Shown here piece after piece: positions 1 through 5,877 of a DNA stretch of 5,877 nt. Source of the stretch: Flavobacteriaceae bacterium (GTDB lineage Bacteria; Bacteroidota; Bacteroidia; Flavobacteriales; Flavobacteriaceae); contig JAQWKF010000086.1 of the NCBI GenBank assembly GCA_029247985.1, positions 1-5,877 on the forward strand, written 5' to 3'. Position numbers and translations under genes: made by a program. The notes under the pieces are model-generated. The model saw only the letters and a program-made list of their open reading frames with translations. It was not told the DNA's origin and searched no databases. Position 1 is the first letter of the stretch. Each line of letters begins with the position of its first letter.

Positions 1-22
1 ATTAACCAACAATTAACCTCGT
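1..22 (+). other. Short upstream leader of actA
   Basis: Only 22 bases precede the first gene. An in-frame TAA at 14-16 fixes the ATG at 23 as the earliest possible ATG start for actA. There is no purine-rich Shine-Dalgarno sequence; the stretch is A/T/C-rich, as is common before Bacteroidota genes. No Bacteroidota-type promoter (TTG plus TAnnTTTG) fits in so short a piece, so the operon promoter or an upstream gene must lie outside the window. Confidence 0.5.
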
Positions 23-1288
23 ATGTACAAGGACAGCTTTCTAGCTCACCTTCCATTACTGCTTCTAACGCTCTGCTTCAGCTTCGCTGTAAATGCCCAA
101 GAGCCTGACATCCAAAAAGGAAAATCCTTATTCAACGCCAACTGTGCTGCTTGTCACAAACTCAAGAAACGCGCTGTGGGGCCTGCCCTAGCTGGCGTAT
201 CTGCCAAGTATGACAGAGAATGGCTTTACAGTTGGATTAAGAATTCTACCGCCATGGTAAAGTCTGGCGATGCCCAAGCGGTTGCCATTTATGAAGAGTA
301 CAATGGTTCAGTTATGACCTCGTTTCCACAACTTTCAAATGAGGACATGGATAATATTTTAGCTTATACCGACTACACACCTCCCGCACCGGCTGCAGCT
401 GCAATGCCTGCCGCGGTAGCTGCTCAATCAGGTGGTGGCTTCACCAACGATTTGATTTTGGCGGTATTGTTATTGGTTTTGGCTGCTTTGGTGACCATGT
501 TGTTTTTGGTTAACAAAACACTAAATAAGATTGCAGCGGCTAATGGCGTTGAGCTTGTTAAGAAAGAAAAAAGGAAGCGCACACCCCTTTGGAAAGCCTA
601 TGCACAAAACCCATTTTTGGTGTTTGTAACCGTTATATTTTTGTTGCTTTCAAGCGCTTATGTTGGTTATAGCTACTTGATGCAAGTAGGTATCGATCAG
701 GGTTATATGCCGATACAACCGATACACTATTCTCACAAAATTCACGCTGGAGACAACCAAATTGAGTGTAAATATTGTCATTCTTCTGCACGTGTTTCCA
801 AACATTCTGGTATTCCTTCACTCAATGTGTGTATGAACTGTCACATGAACATTGCCGAATACAATGGTGAGGAAGATTTAGAAAAAGGATACACAAAGGA
901 ATTTTACACCAACGAAATCAAAAAGCTTTACAAAGCTGTAGGTTGGGACGAAACAACTCAAAGCTATACAGGAGAAACAGAACCTGTGAAGTGGGTGCGT
1001 ATTCATAACCTGCCAGACTTTGTGTATTTCAACCACGCACAGCACGTTTCTGTTGCGGGAATTGAGTGTCAAAAATGTCACGGCCCCGTTGAAGAAATGG
1101 AAATTTTATATCAGCATTCATCGCTTACCATGGGATGGTGTATTAACTGTCACCGTGAAACAAATGTGAATGTTAAAGACAATGGATACTATACCAAGAT
1201 CCATGAAGAATTGTCAAAAAAATACGGAGTAGAGAAGCTAACCGCTGCCCAAATGGGTGGATTGGAGTGTGGAAAGTGTCATTATTAA
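23..1288 (+). CDS. actA: Alternative complex III multihaem cytochrome c subunit ActA (monohaem-pentahaem fusion)
   Basis: Electron-output subunit of ACIII, taking electrons from the Fe-S clusters of ActB and passing them along c-type haems on the periplasmic side. Seen in the 421 residues: a Sec signal peptide (about 1-25, likely cut at VNA|QEP); a class I monohaem domain with C41-x-x-C44-H45 and a probable axial Met98; an Ala/Pro/Gly-rich linker (about 120-139); a membrane span (about 143-163); a basic loop (about 165-192, with KKEKRKR, so probably cytoplasmic); a second span (about 198-218); then a pentahaem domain with CxxCH at 249-253, 270-274, 349-353, 373-377 and 416-420. Candidate distal His ligands are 235, 238, 241, 261, 328, 338, 341, 365 and 394. 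Family knowledge: the core ActA is a membrane-anchored pentahaem protein near half this length, so the N-terminal 140 residues are an added domain. Followed after 10 bases by actB, so surely co-transcribed. The start is set by the upstream in-frame stop and the signal peptide directly after it. No frameshift or truncation. Confidence 0.93.
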   Translation: MYKDSFLAHLPLLLLTLCFSFAVNAQEPDIQKGKSLFNANCAACHKLKKRAVGPALAGVSAKYDREWLYSWIKNSTAMVKSGDAQAVAIYEEYNGSVMTSFPQLSNEDMDNILAYTDYTPPAPAAAAMPAAVAAQSGGGFTNDLILAVLLLVLAALVTMLFLVNKTLNKIAAANGVELVKKEKRKRTPLWKAYAQNPFLVFVTVIFLLLSSAYVGYSYLMQVGIDQGYMPIQPIHYSHKIHAGDNQIECKYCHSSARVSKHSGIPSLNVCMNCHMNIAEYNGEEDLEKGYTKEFYTNEIKKLYKAVGWDETTQSYTGETEPVKWVRIHNLPDFVYFNHAQHVSVAGIECQKCHGPVEEMEILYQHSSLTMGWCINCHRETNVNVKDNGYYTKIHEELSKKYGVEKLTAAQMGGLECGKCHY

Positions 1289-1298
1289 GAATTAATAT

Positions 1299-4200
1299 AT
1301 GCCCAATCAAAAAAAATACTGGAAAAGCGAAGTAGAGTTGAACAATCAGTCAACTTTGGCAGAGGATTTGGCTCAAAAAGAGTTTGTTCAAAAACTTCCT
1401 GAAGACCTGTTAGGCAATTCCGAATTGCCAGAAAGCGATACTTCTCGTCGTGACTTCCTAAAATATATGGGCTTTAGTACTGCTGCGGCTACTCTAGCTG
1501 CATGTGAGGGCCCCATCAACAAAGCTATTCCTTATGTTGTACAGCCAGAGCAAATCATTCCAGGAATAGCCAATTACTACGCGACCACACTGGTTGATGG
1601 TTTTGACACTGCCAGCATACTTATTAAAACTCGTGAAGGGCGTCCTATTAAGGTGGAAAACAACCCTGATGCACCTGTAAATAATGTTGCAAATGCACGG
1701 GTACAAGCTTCTGTCTTGTCACTTTATGACAGCATGCGTGTGCAAGGACCCACACAAGCTGGCGTTGGTGTAAGTTGGGATACTCTTGAGTCAAATGTTG
1801 CCCAGCAGCTCAAGGCACTAGCTGAAAAGGGTGAAGAAGTTGCGTTAATAACACCTTCATTAGTCAGTCCAACGACGAATAAAATTATTAAAGATTTTCA
1901 AGCCAAGTTTGCAAATGTTAGCCATCACGTCTATGATGCGCTTTCCGAAACAGCGGCACTCAATGCATTTGAAAAAGCATACGGCAAACGTGCGCTTCCT
2001 AGCTACGATTTCAGCAAGGCAAGCTGTATTGTTTCTGTTGATGCAGACTTTCTAGGAGACTGGCAAGGCGGTGGATATGATACAGGATATGCCAAAACTC
2101 GTGTGCCAAAAGGGAAAAAGGGAAAGGCAAAGATGTCTAAGCACTACCAGTTTGAGTCTAATATGACCCTGTCTGGCGCTAATGCTGACTTCCGCATACC
2201 CACTACTGCAACCGAACAACAATTTGTATTGGCGGCACTTTACGGGGCATTGACCAACACGTCTTACCCAACCTCCCTATCAAAAGCATTAAATGCAAAA
2301 GTTTCTGAGATTGCCACTGCCTTAAAAGCGGCTGGTAAAGGGGCTGTTGTGGTTACTGGTTTGCAAAACGAAGACGCTCAACGCGCCGCTTTAGCCATCA
2401 ACGAATTATTGCGCTCCGATGTCATGGACGTAAGACATAATACGTCACTTCGTCAAGGAGACGCAAGTCAAATAAATCAGTTAGTAAACGATCTCAACAG
2501 CGGAAAAGTATCTGGTGTGATTATGGCAGGTGTTAACCCTGCATATACGCTTCCTAATGCTGATGCGTTCATTGCAGGACTTAAGAAAGCAGCATTGTCT
2601 GTAAGCTTTAGCATGAAGAATGATGAGACAGCAGTGCACTGCCAATGGGTAGCACCTGCGCCTCATTATTTGGAATCTTGGGGCGATGTGGAAATGAAAA
2701 TGGGTCACTATGCACTAATGCAGCCGACAATCCGCCCACTATTTGACACCAAACAATTTCAAGAGGTATTACTTAAACTAAGTGGTAGTACCCAAAGTTA
2801 TGACGATGCCATCAAGGCTTACTGGAATGCCAACATTCTTGGCGGCACATCATTTAACGAAGCCCTTCACGACGGATTTTATGTAACTGCTAGCAGCAAC
2901 CGCTTAGGTTACCGTGACAACGTAGATGCCTTAATGCAACGCCTTATTCGCGCTAAATCTAAAGCAGGATTGGAATTACACCTATATACCAAAACAGGAA
3001 TTGGCGATGGTCAACAAGCCAACAACCCTTGGTTACAAGAATTCCCAGACCCTATTTCTCGTATTACTTGGGATAATTATTTAACCGTTTCCAAAGCAGA
3101 TGCAGAAGCGCTGGGATTAAAAAACGTCAACCAGTCAGATGGTGCGCTTGATGGCAGTATTGCTGAAGTCAAGCTCAATGATATTGTTGTAAAAGCACCG
3201 GTACTTATTCAACCGGGACAAGCTGTAGGCACTGTTGGATTGGCATTGGGTTATGGTAAAACAGCGGGGATGAAATCTGAAATGCAGGTTGGTGTTAACG
3301 CTTATTCATTATATCAGAACTTTAATCCAGTACAAAGCGTAACCGTGACGGCTACAAGCGACATGCATGAATTTGCCTGTACGCAGTTGCAAAACACGCT
3401 GATGGGTAGGGGCGAGATTGTTCGTGAAACCTCCCTTGAAATATTCAATACCAAAGACGCCAAATATTGGAACTCGATGACACAAGTGTCTCGTGATCAT
3501 GAAGAAATTGATGTAACTTCTCCAGACGCAGATATGTGGCAAGCCTTTGATCGTTCAATTGGGCATCACTTTAATTTGTCCATTGACTTAAATTCCTGTA
3601 CGGGTTGTGGCGCTTGTGTGATTGCCTGTCATGCTGAAAATAACGTTCCTGTTGTTGGTAAGCACGAAATCCGTAAGTCACGTGATATGCACTGGTTGCG
3701 AATTGACCGCTACTATTCTGCACAAGATACATTTGAAGGAGATTTAGAGACAGTAGAAAACATCAGTGGATTGGGAGATTCGCTGTCTACTTTTAACAAA
3801 ATGGAAGACCCTTCGGCTAATCCGCAAGTAACCTTCCAGCCAGTTATGTGTCAACACTGTAATCACGCGCCTTGTGAAACCGTTTGTCCAGTGGCTGCAA
3901 GTTCTCACGGACGACAGGGCCAAAACCACATGGCGTATAACCGTTGTGTAGGAACACGCTATTGTGCTAATAACTGTCCGTATAAAGTACGTAGATTCAA
4001 CTGGTTCTTATACAATAAGAATGACGAATTTGATTATCACATGAACGACGACCTAGGACGTATGGTTTTAAATCCAGACGTAGTGGTTCGTTCAAGAGGG
4101 GTAATGGAAAAATGTTCAATGTGTATTCAAATGACACAAAAAACCATTTTAGACGCGAAACTTGAAGGTCGTGAGATAAAAGATGGCGAATTCCAAACAG

Positions 4201-4364
4201 CATGTTCAAGTGCGTGTGGAACAGGAGCCTTGGCTTTTGGTGACATCAATGACAAAGACAGTGAGGTGGCACACCTCAAAGAAGACAATCGAATGTATCA
4301 TCTACTTGAGAGTATTGGTACAAAACCGAATGTGATGTATCAAGTTAAAGTTAGAAACACTTAA
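1299..4364 (+). CDS. actB: Alternative complex III molybdopterin-like/iron-sulfur subunit ActB
   Basis: Electron-transfer subunit linking the quinol site of ActC to the haems of ActA, on the periplasmic face. 1021 residues, in the usual range for fused ActB. Order: extended leader (1-48, with the KKYWKS motif at 5-10), Tat motif SRRDFLK (49-55), lipobox LAAC with lipidatable Cys69; molybdopterin-oxidoreductase-like domain (about 75-690) lacking an N-terminal cluster motif and an evident Mo ligand; ferredoxin-like domain (about 755-985). Cluster cysteines: 767/770/773/777; 851/854/859/863; 883/889/893, where Thr886 stands in place of the second Cys; 939/942/969/973. That is 15, the number needed for three [4Fe-4S] and one [3Fe-4S]. 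Family knowledge: ActB is a fusion of a cofactor-less MopB domain with an NrfC-like Fe-S domain. The start ATG follows an AT-rich GAATTAATAT spacer without Shine-Dalgarno; the leader motif right after it supports this start. An annotation pipeline might label it 'TAT-variant-translocated molybdopterin oxidoreductase' or '4Fe-4S ferredoxin'; context settles it as ActB. Confidence 0.95.
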   Translation: MPNQKKYWKSEVELNNQSTLAEDLAQKEFVQKLPEDLLGNSELPESDTSRRDFLKYMGFSTAAATLAACEGPINKAIPYVVQPEQIIPGIANYYATTLVDGFDTASILIKTREGRPIKVENNPDAPVNNVANARVQASVLSLYDSMRVQGPTQAGVGVSWDTLESNVAQQLKALAEKGEEVALITPSLVSPTTNKIIKDFQAKFANVSHHVYDALSETAALNAFEKAYGKRALPSYDFSKASCIVSVDADFLGDWQGGGYDTGYAKTRVPKGKKGKAKMSKHYQFESNMTLSGANADFRIPTTATEQQFVLAALYGALTNTSYPTSLSKALNAKVSEIATALKAAGKGAVVVTGLQNEDAQRAALAINELLRSDVMDVRHNTSLRQGDASQINQLVNDLNSGKVSGVIMAGVNPAYTLPNADAFIAGLKKAALSVSFSMKNDETAVHCQWVAPAPHYLESWGDVEMKMGHYALMQPTIRPLFDTKQFQEVLLKLSGSTQSYDDAIKAYWNANILGGTSFNEALHDGFYVTASSNRLGYRDNVDALMQRLIRAKSKAGLELHLYTKTGIGDGQQANNPWLQEFPDPISRITWDNYLTVSKADAEALGLKNVNQSDGALDGSIAEVKLNDIVVKAPVLIQPGQAVGTVGLALGYGKTAGMKSEMQVGVNAYSLYQNFNPVQSVTVTATSDMHEFACTQLQNTLMGRGEIVRETSLEIFNTKDAKYWNSMTQVSRDHEEIDVTSPDADMWQAFDRSIGHHFNLSIDLNSCTGCGACVIACHAENNVPVVGKHEIRKSRDMHWLRIDRYYSAQDTFEGDLETVENISGLGDSLSTFNKMEDPSANPQVTFQPVMCQHCNHAPCETVCPVAASSHGRQGQNHMAYNRCVGTRYCANNCPYKVRRFNWFLYNKNDEFDYHMNDDLGRMVLNPDVVVRSRGVMEKCSMCIQMTQKTILDAKLEGREIKDGEFQTACSSACGTGALAFGDINDKDSEVAHLKEDNRMYHLLESIGTKPNVMYQVKVRNT
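1443..1505 (+). other. Tat signal with lipobox of ActB
   Basis: Encodes SRRDFLK (residues 49-55), a short hydrophobic Ala/Thr-rich stretch, and LAAC (66-69). The twin arginine predicts folded, cofactor-loaded export by the Tat system; the lipobox predicts cleavage before Cys69 and lipid anchoring. Structures of ACIII show ActB as a lipoprotein, which agrees. The 48 residues ahead of the twin arginine are far longer than an ordinary Tat n-region and resemble the extended Tat leaders described for MoCo/4Fe-4S-type proteins. Confidence 0.85.
3597..4217 (+). other. Four-cluster ferredoxin-like region of ActB
   Basis: Spans the four cysteine groups of the NrfC/DmsB-like domain: 3597-3629 (C767 to C777), 3849-3887 (C851 to C863), 3945-3977 (C883, Thr886, C889, C893) and 4113-4217 (C939, C942, C969, C973). 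In the third group ACA at 3954-3956 encodes Thr where a four-Cys ferredoxin motif has Cys, matching the [3Fe-4S] cluster known from ActB. In the ACIII structures this cluster lies closest to the quinol site in ActC. Confidence 0.85.
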
Positions 4365-4374
4365 GGAACGATTT

Positions 4375-5760
4375 ATGGCTAGTCACTACGAAGCACCCAT
4401 TAGAAAGCCCCTAGTAACAGGGAACAAGTCGTACCATGACGTAACGGTTGACATTGCTGCACCCGTGGAAAATCCACCAAACAAGCAGTGGTTTATCGCT
4501 TTTGCAATTGCCCTTACAGCCTTCCTTTGGGGATTAGGCTGCATCATTTACACCGTTTCTACTGGAATTGGCGTTTGGGGATTAAACAAGACCGTAGGTT
4601 GGGCTTGGGATATTACCAACTTTGTATGGTGGGTAGGTATCGGACACGCTGGAACCTTGATATCTGCAGTACTCTTACTGTTCCGTCAAAAATGGCGTAT
4701 GGCTATTAACCGCTCTGCGGAGGCCATGACTATTTTCTCGGTTATTCAAGCAGGGCTATTTCCAATTATTCACATGGGTCGACCATGGTTAGCATATTGG
4801 GTATTGCCTATTCCAAATCAGTTTGGATCACTTTGGGTAAACTTCAACTCACCATTATTGTGGGACGTATTTGCCATCTCAACGTATTTATCTGTATCGC
4901 TTGTGTTTTGGTGGACGGGATTACTTCCTGATTTTGCCATGATCCGTGATAGAGCCATCAAGCCTTTTCAAAAGAAAATTTACGGTTTGTTGAGTTTTGG
5001 ATGGAGTGGACGCGCCAAAGATTGGCAGCGTTTTGAAGAGGTGTCTCTGGTATTGGCTGGATTGGCAACACCTTTGGTATTATCGGTACACACCATAGTA
5101 TCCTTTGACTTTGCAACTTCTGTTATTCCGGGTTGGCACACCACCATTTTCCCACCATATTTTGTTGCAGGTGCAATTTTTTCTGGATTTGCCATGGTAA
5201 ACACCTTGTTGATAATCATGCGTAAAGTATCGCACTTGGAAAATTATATCACAAGACAACACATTGAACTGATGAACATCGTTATCATGATTACGGGATC
5301 TATTGTTGGGGTCGCCTACATAACCGAGTTGTTCATTGCTTGGTATTCGGGTGTTGAATACGAGCAATACGCATTCCTCAATCGTGCAACCGGTCCTTAC
5401 TGGTGGGCATATTGGGCCATGATGACATGTAACGTATTCTCTCCCCAACTGATGTGGTTTAAAAAATTACGTACAAGCATCATGTTCTCCTTTATCATTT
5501 CAATTGTGGTAAATATCGGAATGTGGTTTGAGCGCTTTGTAATTATAGTAACGTCGTTACATCGTGATTACTTGCCCTCTTCCTGGACCATGTTTTCACC
5601 AACGTTTGTGGATATAGGCATCTTTATTGGAACCATTGGTTTCTTCTTTGTGCTGTTCTTGTTGTATGCCAGAACGTTCCCTGTAATTGCACAGGCAGAG
5701 GTAAAGTCGATTTTGAAAACATCGGGAGATAAATATAAAAACACGCATAGCCATGAGTAG
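4375..5760 (+). CDS. actC: Alternative complex III quinol-binding membrane subunit ActC (NrfD/PsrC family)
   Basis: Integral membrane subunit expected to bind and oxidise menaquinol and hand electrons to ActB; also proposed to carry proton half-channels. 461 residues, typical for ActC. Visible: a hydrophilic N-terminus (1-36, with GNKSYHDVT at 16-24) and about ten membrane spans near 39-60, 81-103, 115-134, 160-182, 221-246, 259-282, 298-323, 340-360, 367-390 and 410-432, then a short polar tail. Polar residues in or next to spans include His91 (GHAGT), His133 (IIHMGRP), Asp164 (LLWDVF), His239 and Asp245 (SVHTIVSFDFA). By position and context His133 and Asp164 are the best candidates for the quinol-pocket His/Asp pair known in ACIII structures; that match is by eye. 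AAGGAA lies about 8 bases before the ATG and may act as a weak Shine-Dalgarno. It starts 10 bases after actB and its last codons overlap actD. ActF is also NrfD-like, but its position right after actB identifies this one as ActC. Confidence 0.94.
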   Translation: MASHYEAPIRKPLVTGNKSYHDVTVDIAAPVENPPNKQWFIAFAIALTAFLWGLGCIIYTVSTGIGVWGLNKTVGWAWDITNFVWWVGIGHAGTLISAVLLLFRQKWRMAINRSAEAMTIFSVIQAGLFPIIHMGRPWLAYWVLPIPNQFGSLWVNFNSPLLWDVFAISTYLSVSLVFWWTGLLPDFAMIRDRAIKPFQKKIYGLLSFGWSGRAKDWQRFEEVSLVLAGLATPLVLSVHTIVSFDFATSVIPGWHTTIFPPYFVAGAIFSGFAMVNTLLIIMRKVSHLENYITRQHIELMNIVIMITGSIVGVAYITELFIAWYSGVEYEQYAFLNRATGPYWWAYWAMMTCNVFSPQLMWFKKLRTSIMFSFIISIVVNIGMWFERFVIIVTSLHRDYLPSSWTMFSPTFVDIGIFIGTIGFFFVLFLLYARTFPVIAQAEVKSILKTSGDKYKNTHSHE

Positions 5761-5877
5761 TAAATTAGTACATGCCGTTTATGACGATGATGATACGCTT
5801 TTGCACGCGGTTAAAGACGTAAAAAAAGCAAAGTATCATATAGAGGAAGTGTTTACACCATTCCCTGTACACGGGCT
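5753..5877 (+). CDS. actD: Alternative complex III membrane subunit ActD (DUF3341), 5' part only
   Basis: Open reading frame from ATG at 5753 to the right edge: 41 full codons plus two bases, with no stop. The peptide starts MSSKLVHAVYDDDDTLLHAV and ends in TPFPVHG followed by a partial codon (CTn, Leu). The acidic YDD(D/E)D patch, the amphipathic stretch after it and the FPVHG(L) motif are those of the DUF3341 N-terminal domain found in ActD, which normally continues into two membrane helices not included here. It overlaps the end of actC by 8 bases in another frame, so translation is probably coupled. No function beyond a structural role in the ACIII core is firmly established for the family. 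Cut off by the window, not broken. Confidence 0.88.
   Translation, partial: MSSKLVHAVYDDDDTLLHAVKDVKKAKYHIEEVFTPFPVHG

Noticed and set aside
380..440. Ala/Pro/Gly-rich stretch in actA as a nucleotide repeat
   Set aside because: The codons vary and there is no exact repeat unit; it reads as a flexible protein linker.
633..1081. Two small - strand frames opposite actA
   Set aside because: They oppose the conserved haem-binding region; the coding signal is clearly on the + strand.
1289..1298. Possible promoter or terminator between actA and actB
   Set aside because: The gap is 10 bases, AT-rich, without an inverted repeat; it fits a start region for actB within one transcript.
2097..2142. Lys/Gly-rich run in ActB (residues 269-280) as a possible insertion or nuclear-type basic signal
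   Set aside because: It precedes a segment (HYQFES...GANAD) that looks like normal ActB sequence; short basic loops here vary among homologues and need no special explanation.
4488..4709. A 73-codon open frame on the + strand inside actC in another frame
   Set aside because: Fully inside actC, rich in Trp/Tyr/Arg as expected from a shifted reading of membrane-span codons, with no domain or start signal.
5080..5448. A 122-codon open frame on the - strand inside actC
   Set aside because: It lies wholly opposite a strongly supported membrane protein gene, shows no recognisable domain, and its composition is what a reverse reading of actC would give.
1..5877. A novel biological system
   Set aside because: All four genes fit the known alternative complex III operon in order and motifs; nothing unexplained of gene size remains in the window.

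Overview
The window is the first part of an operon for alternative complex III (ACIII, also called the Act or MFIcc complex). This is the cytochrome bc1-independent quinol:cytochrome c/oxidase oxidoreductase found in Bacteroidota and several other phyla. Four genes in a row on the + strand are recognisable: actA (multiheme cytochrome c), actB (molybdopterin-like plus iron-sulfur protein), actC (NrfD/PsrC-type quinol-binding membrane protein) and the first 41 codons of actD (DUF3341 membrane subunit), which runs off the right edge. The remaining usual members (actE monoheme lipoprotein and actF second NrfD-like subunit, often followed by haem-copper oxidase genes) would be expected just downstream but are not in view.

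The organism is most likely an aerobic, Gram-negative member of the Bacteroidota (Flavobacteriia or a close relation). The case rests on the gene order, the ActA/ActB/ActC sequence style, the moderately AT-rich base composition, AT-rich start regions with little or no Shine-Dalgarno sequence, and the Tat-lipoprotein form of ActB. This is inference from family resemblance, not from a marker gene.

Layout: 1-22 is a scrap of upstream sequence; 23-1288 actA; a 10-base gap; 1299-4364 actB; a 10-base gap; 4375-5760 actC; an 8-base overlap; 5753 to the end actD (partial). Coding density is essentially complete and all genes face the same way. No terminator, RNA gene, mobile element or CRISPR was seen, and there is no non-coding stretch over 22 bases.

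How the genes work together: ActC (with ActF) should bind and oxidise menaquinol in the membrane. Electrons would pass to the iron-sulfur clusters of ActB on the periplasmic face, then through the haem wire of ActA to a monohaem domain or a terminal oxidase. ActD is a small membrane subunit that packs against the core. The most distinctive local points are the hexahaem ActA, with a monohaem domain joined by two membrane spans to the pentahaem core; the extended Tat plus lipobox leader of ActB; and the Thr-for-Cys replacement in the third cluster motif of ActB, which gives 15 motif cysteines (three [4Fe-4S] and one [3Fe-4S]). All fit a known complex; I see no evidence of an undescribed system here.
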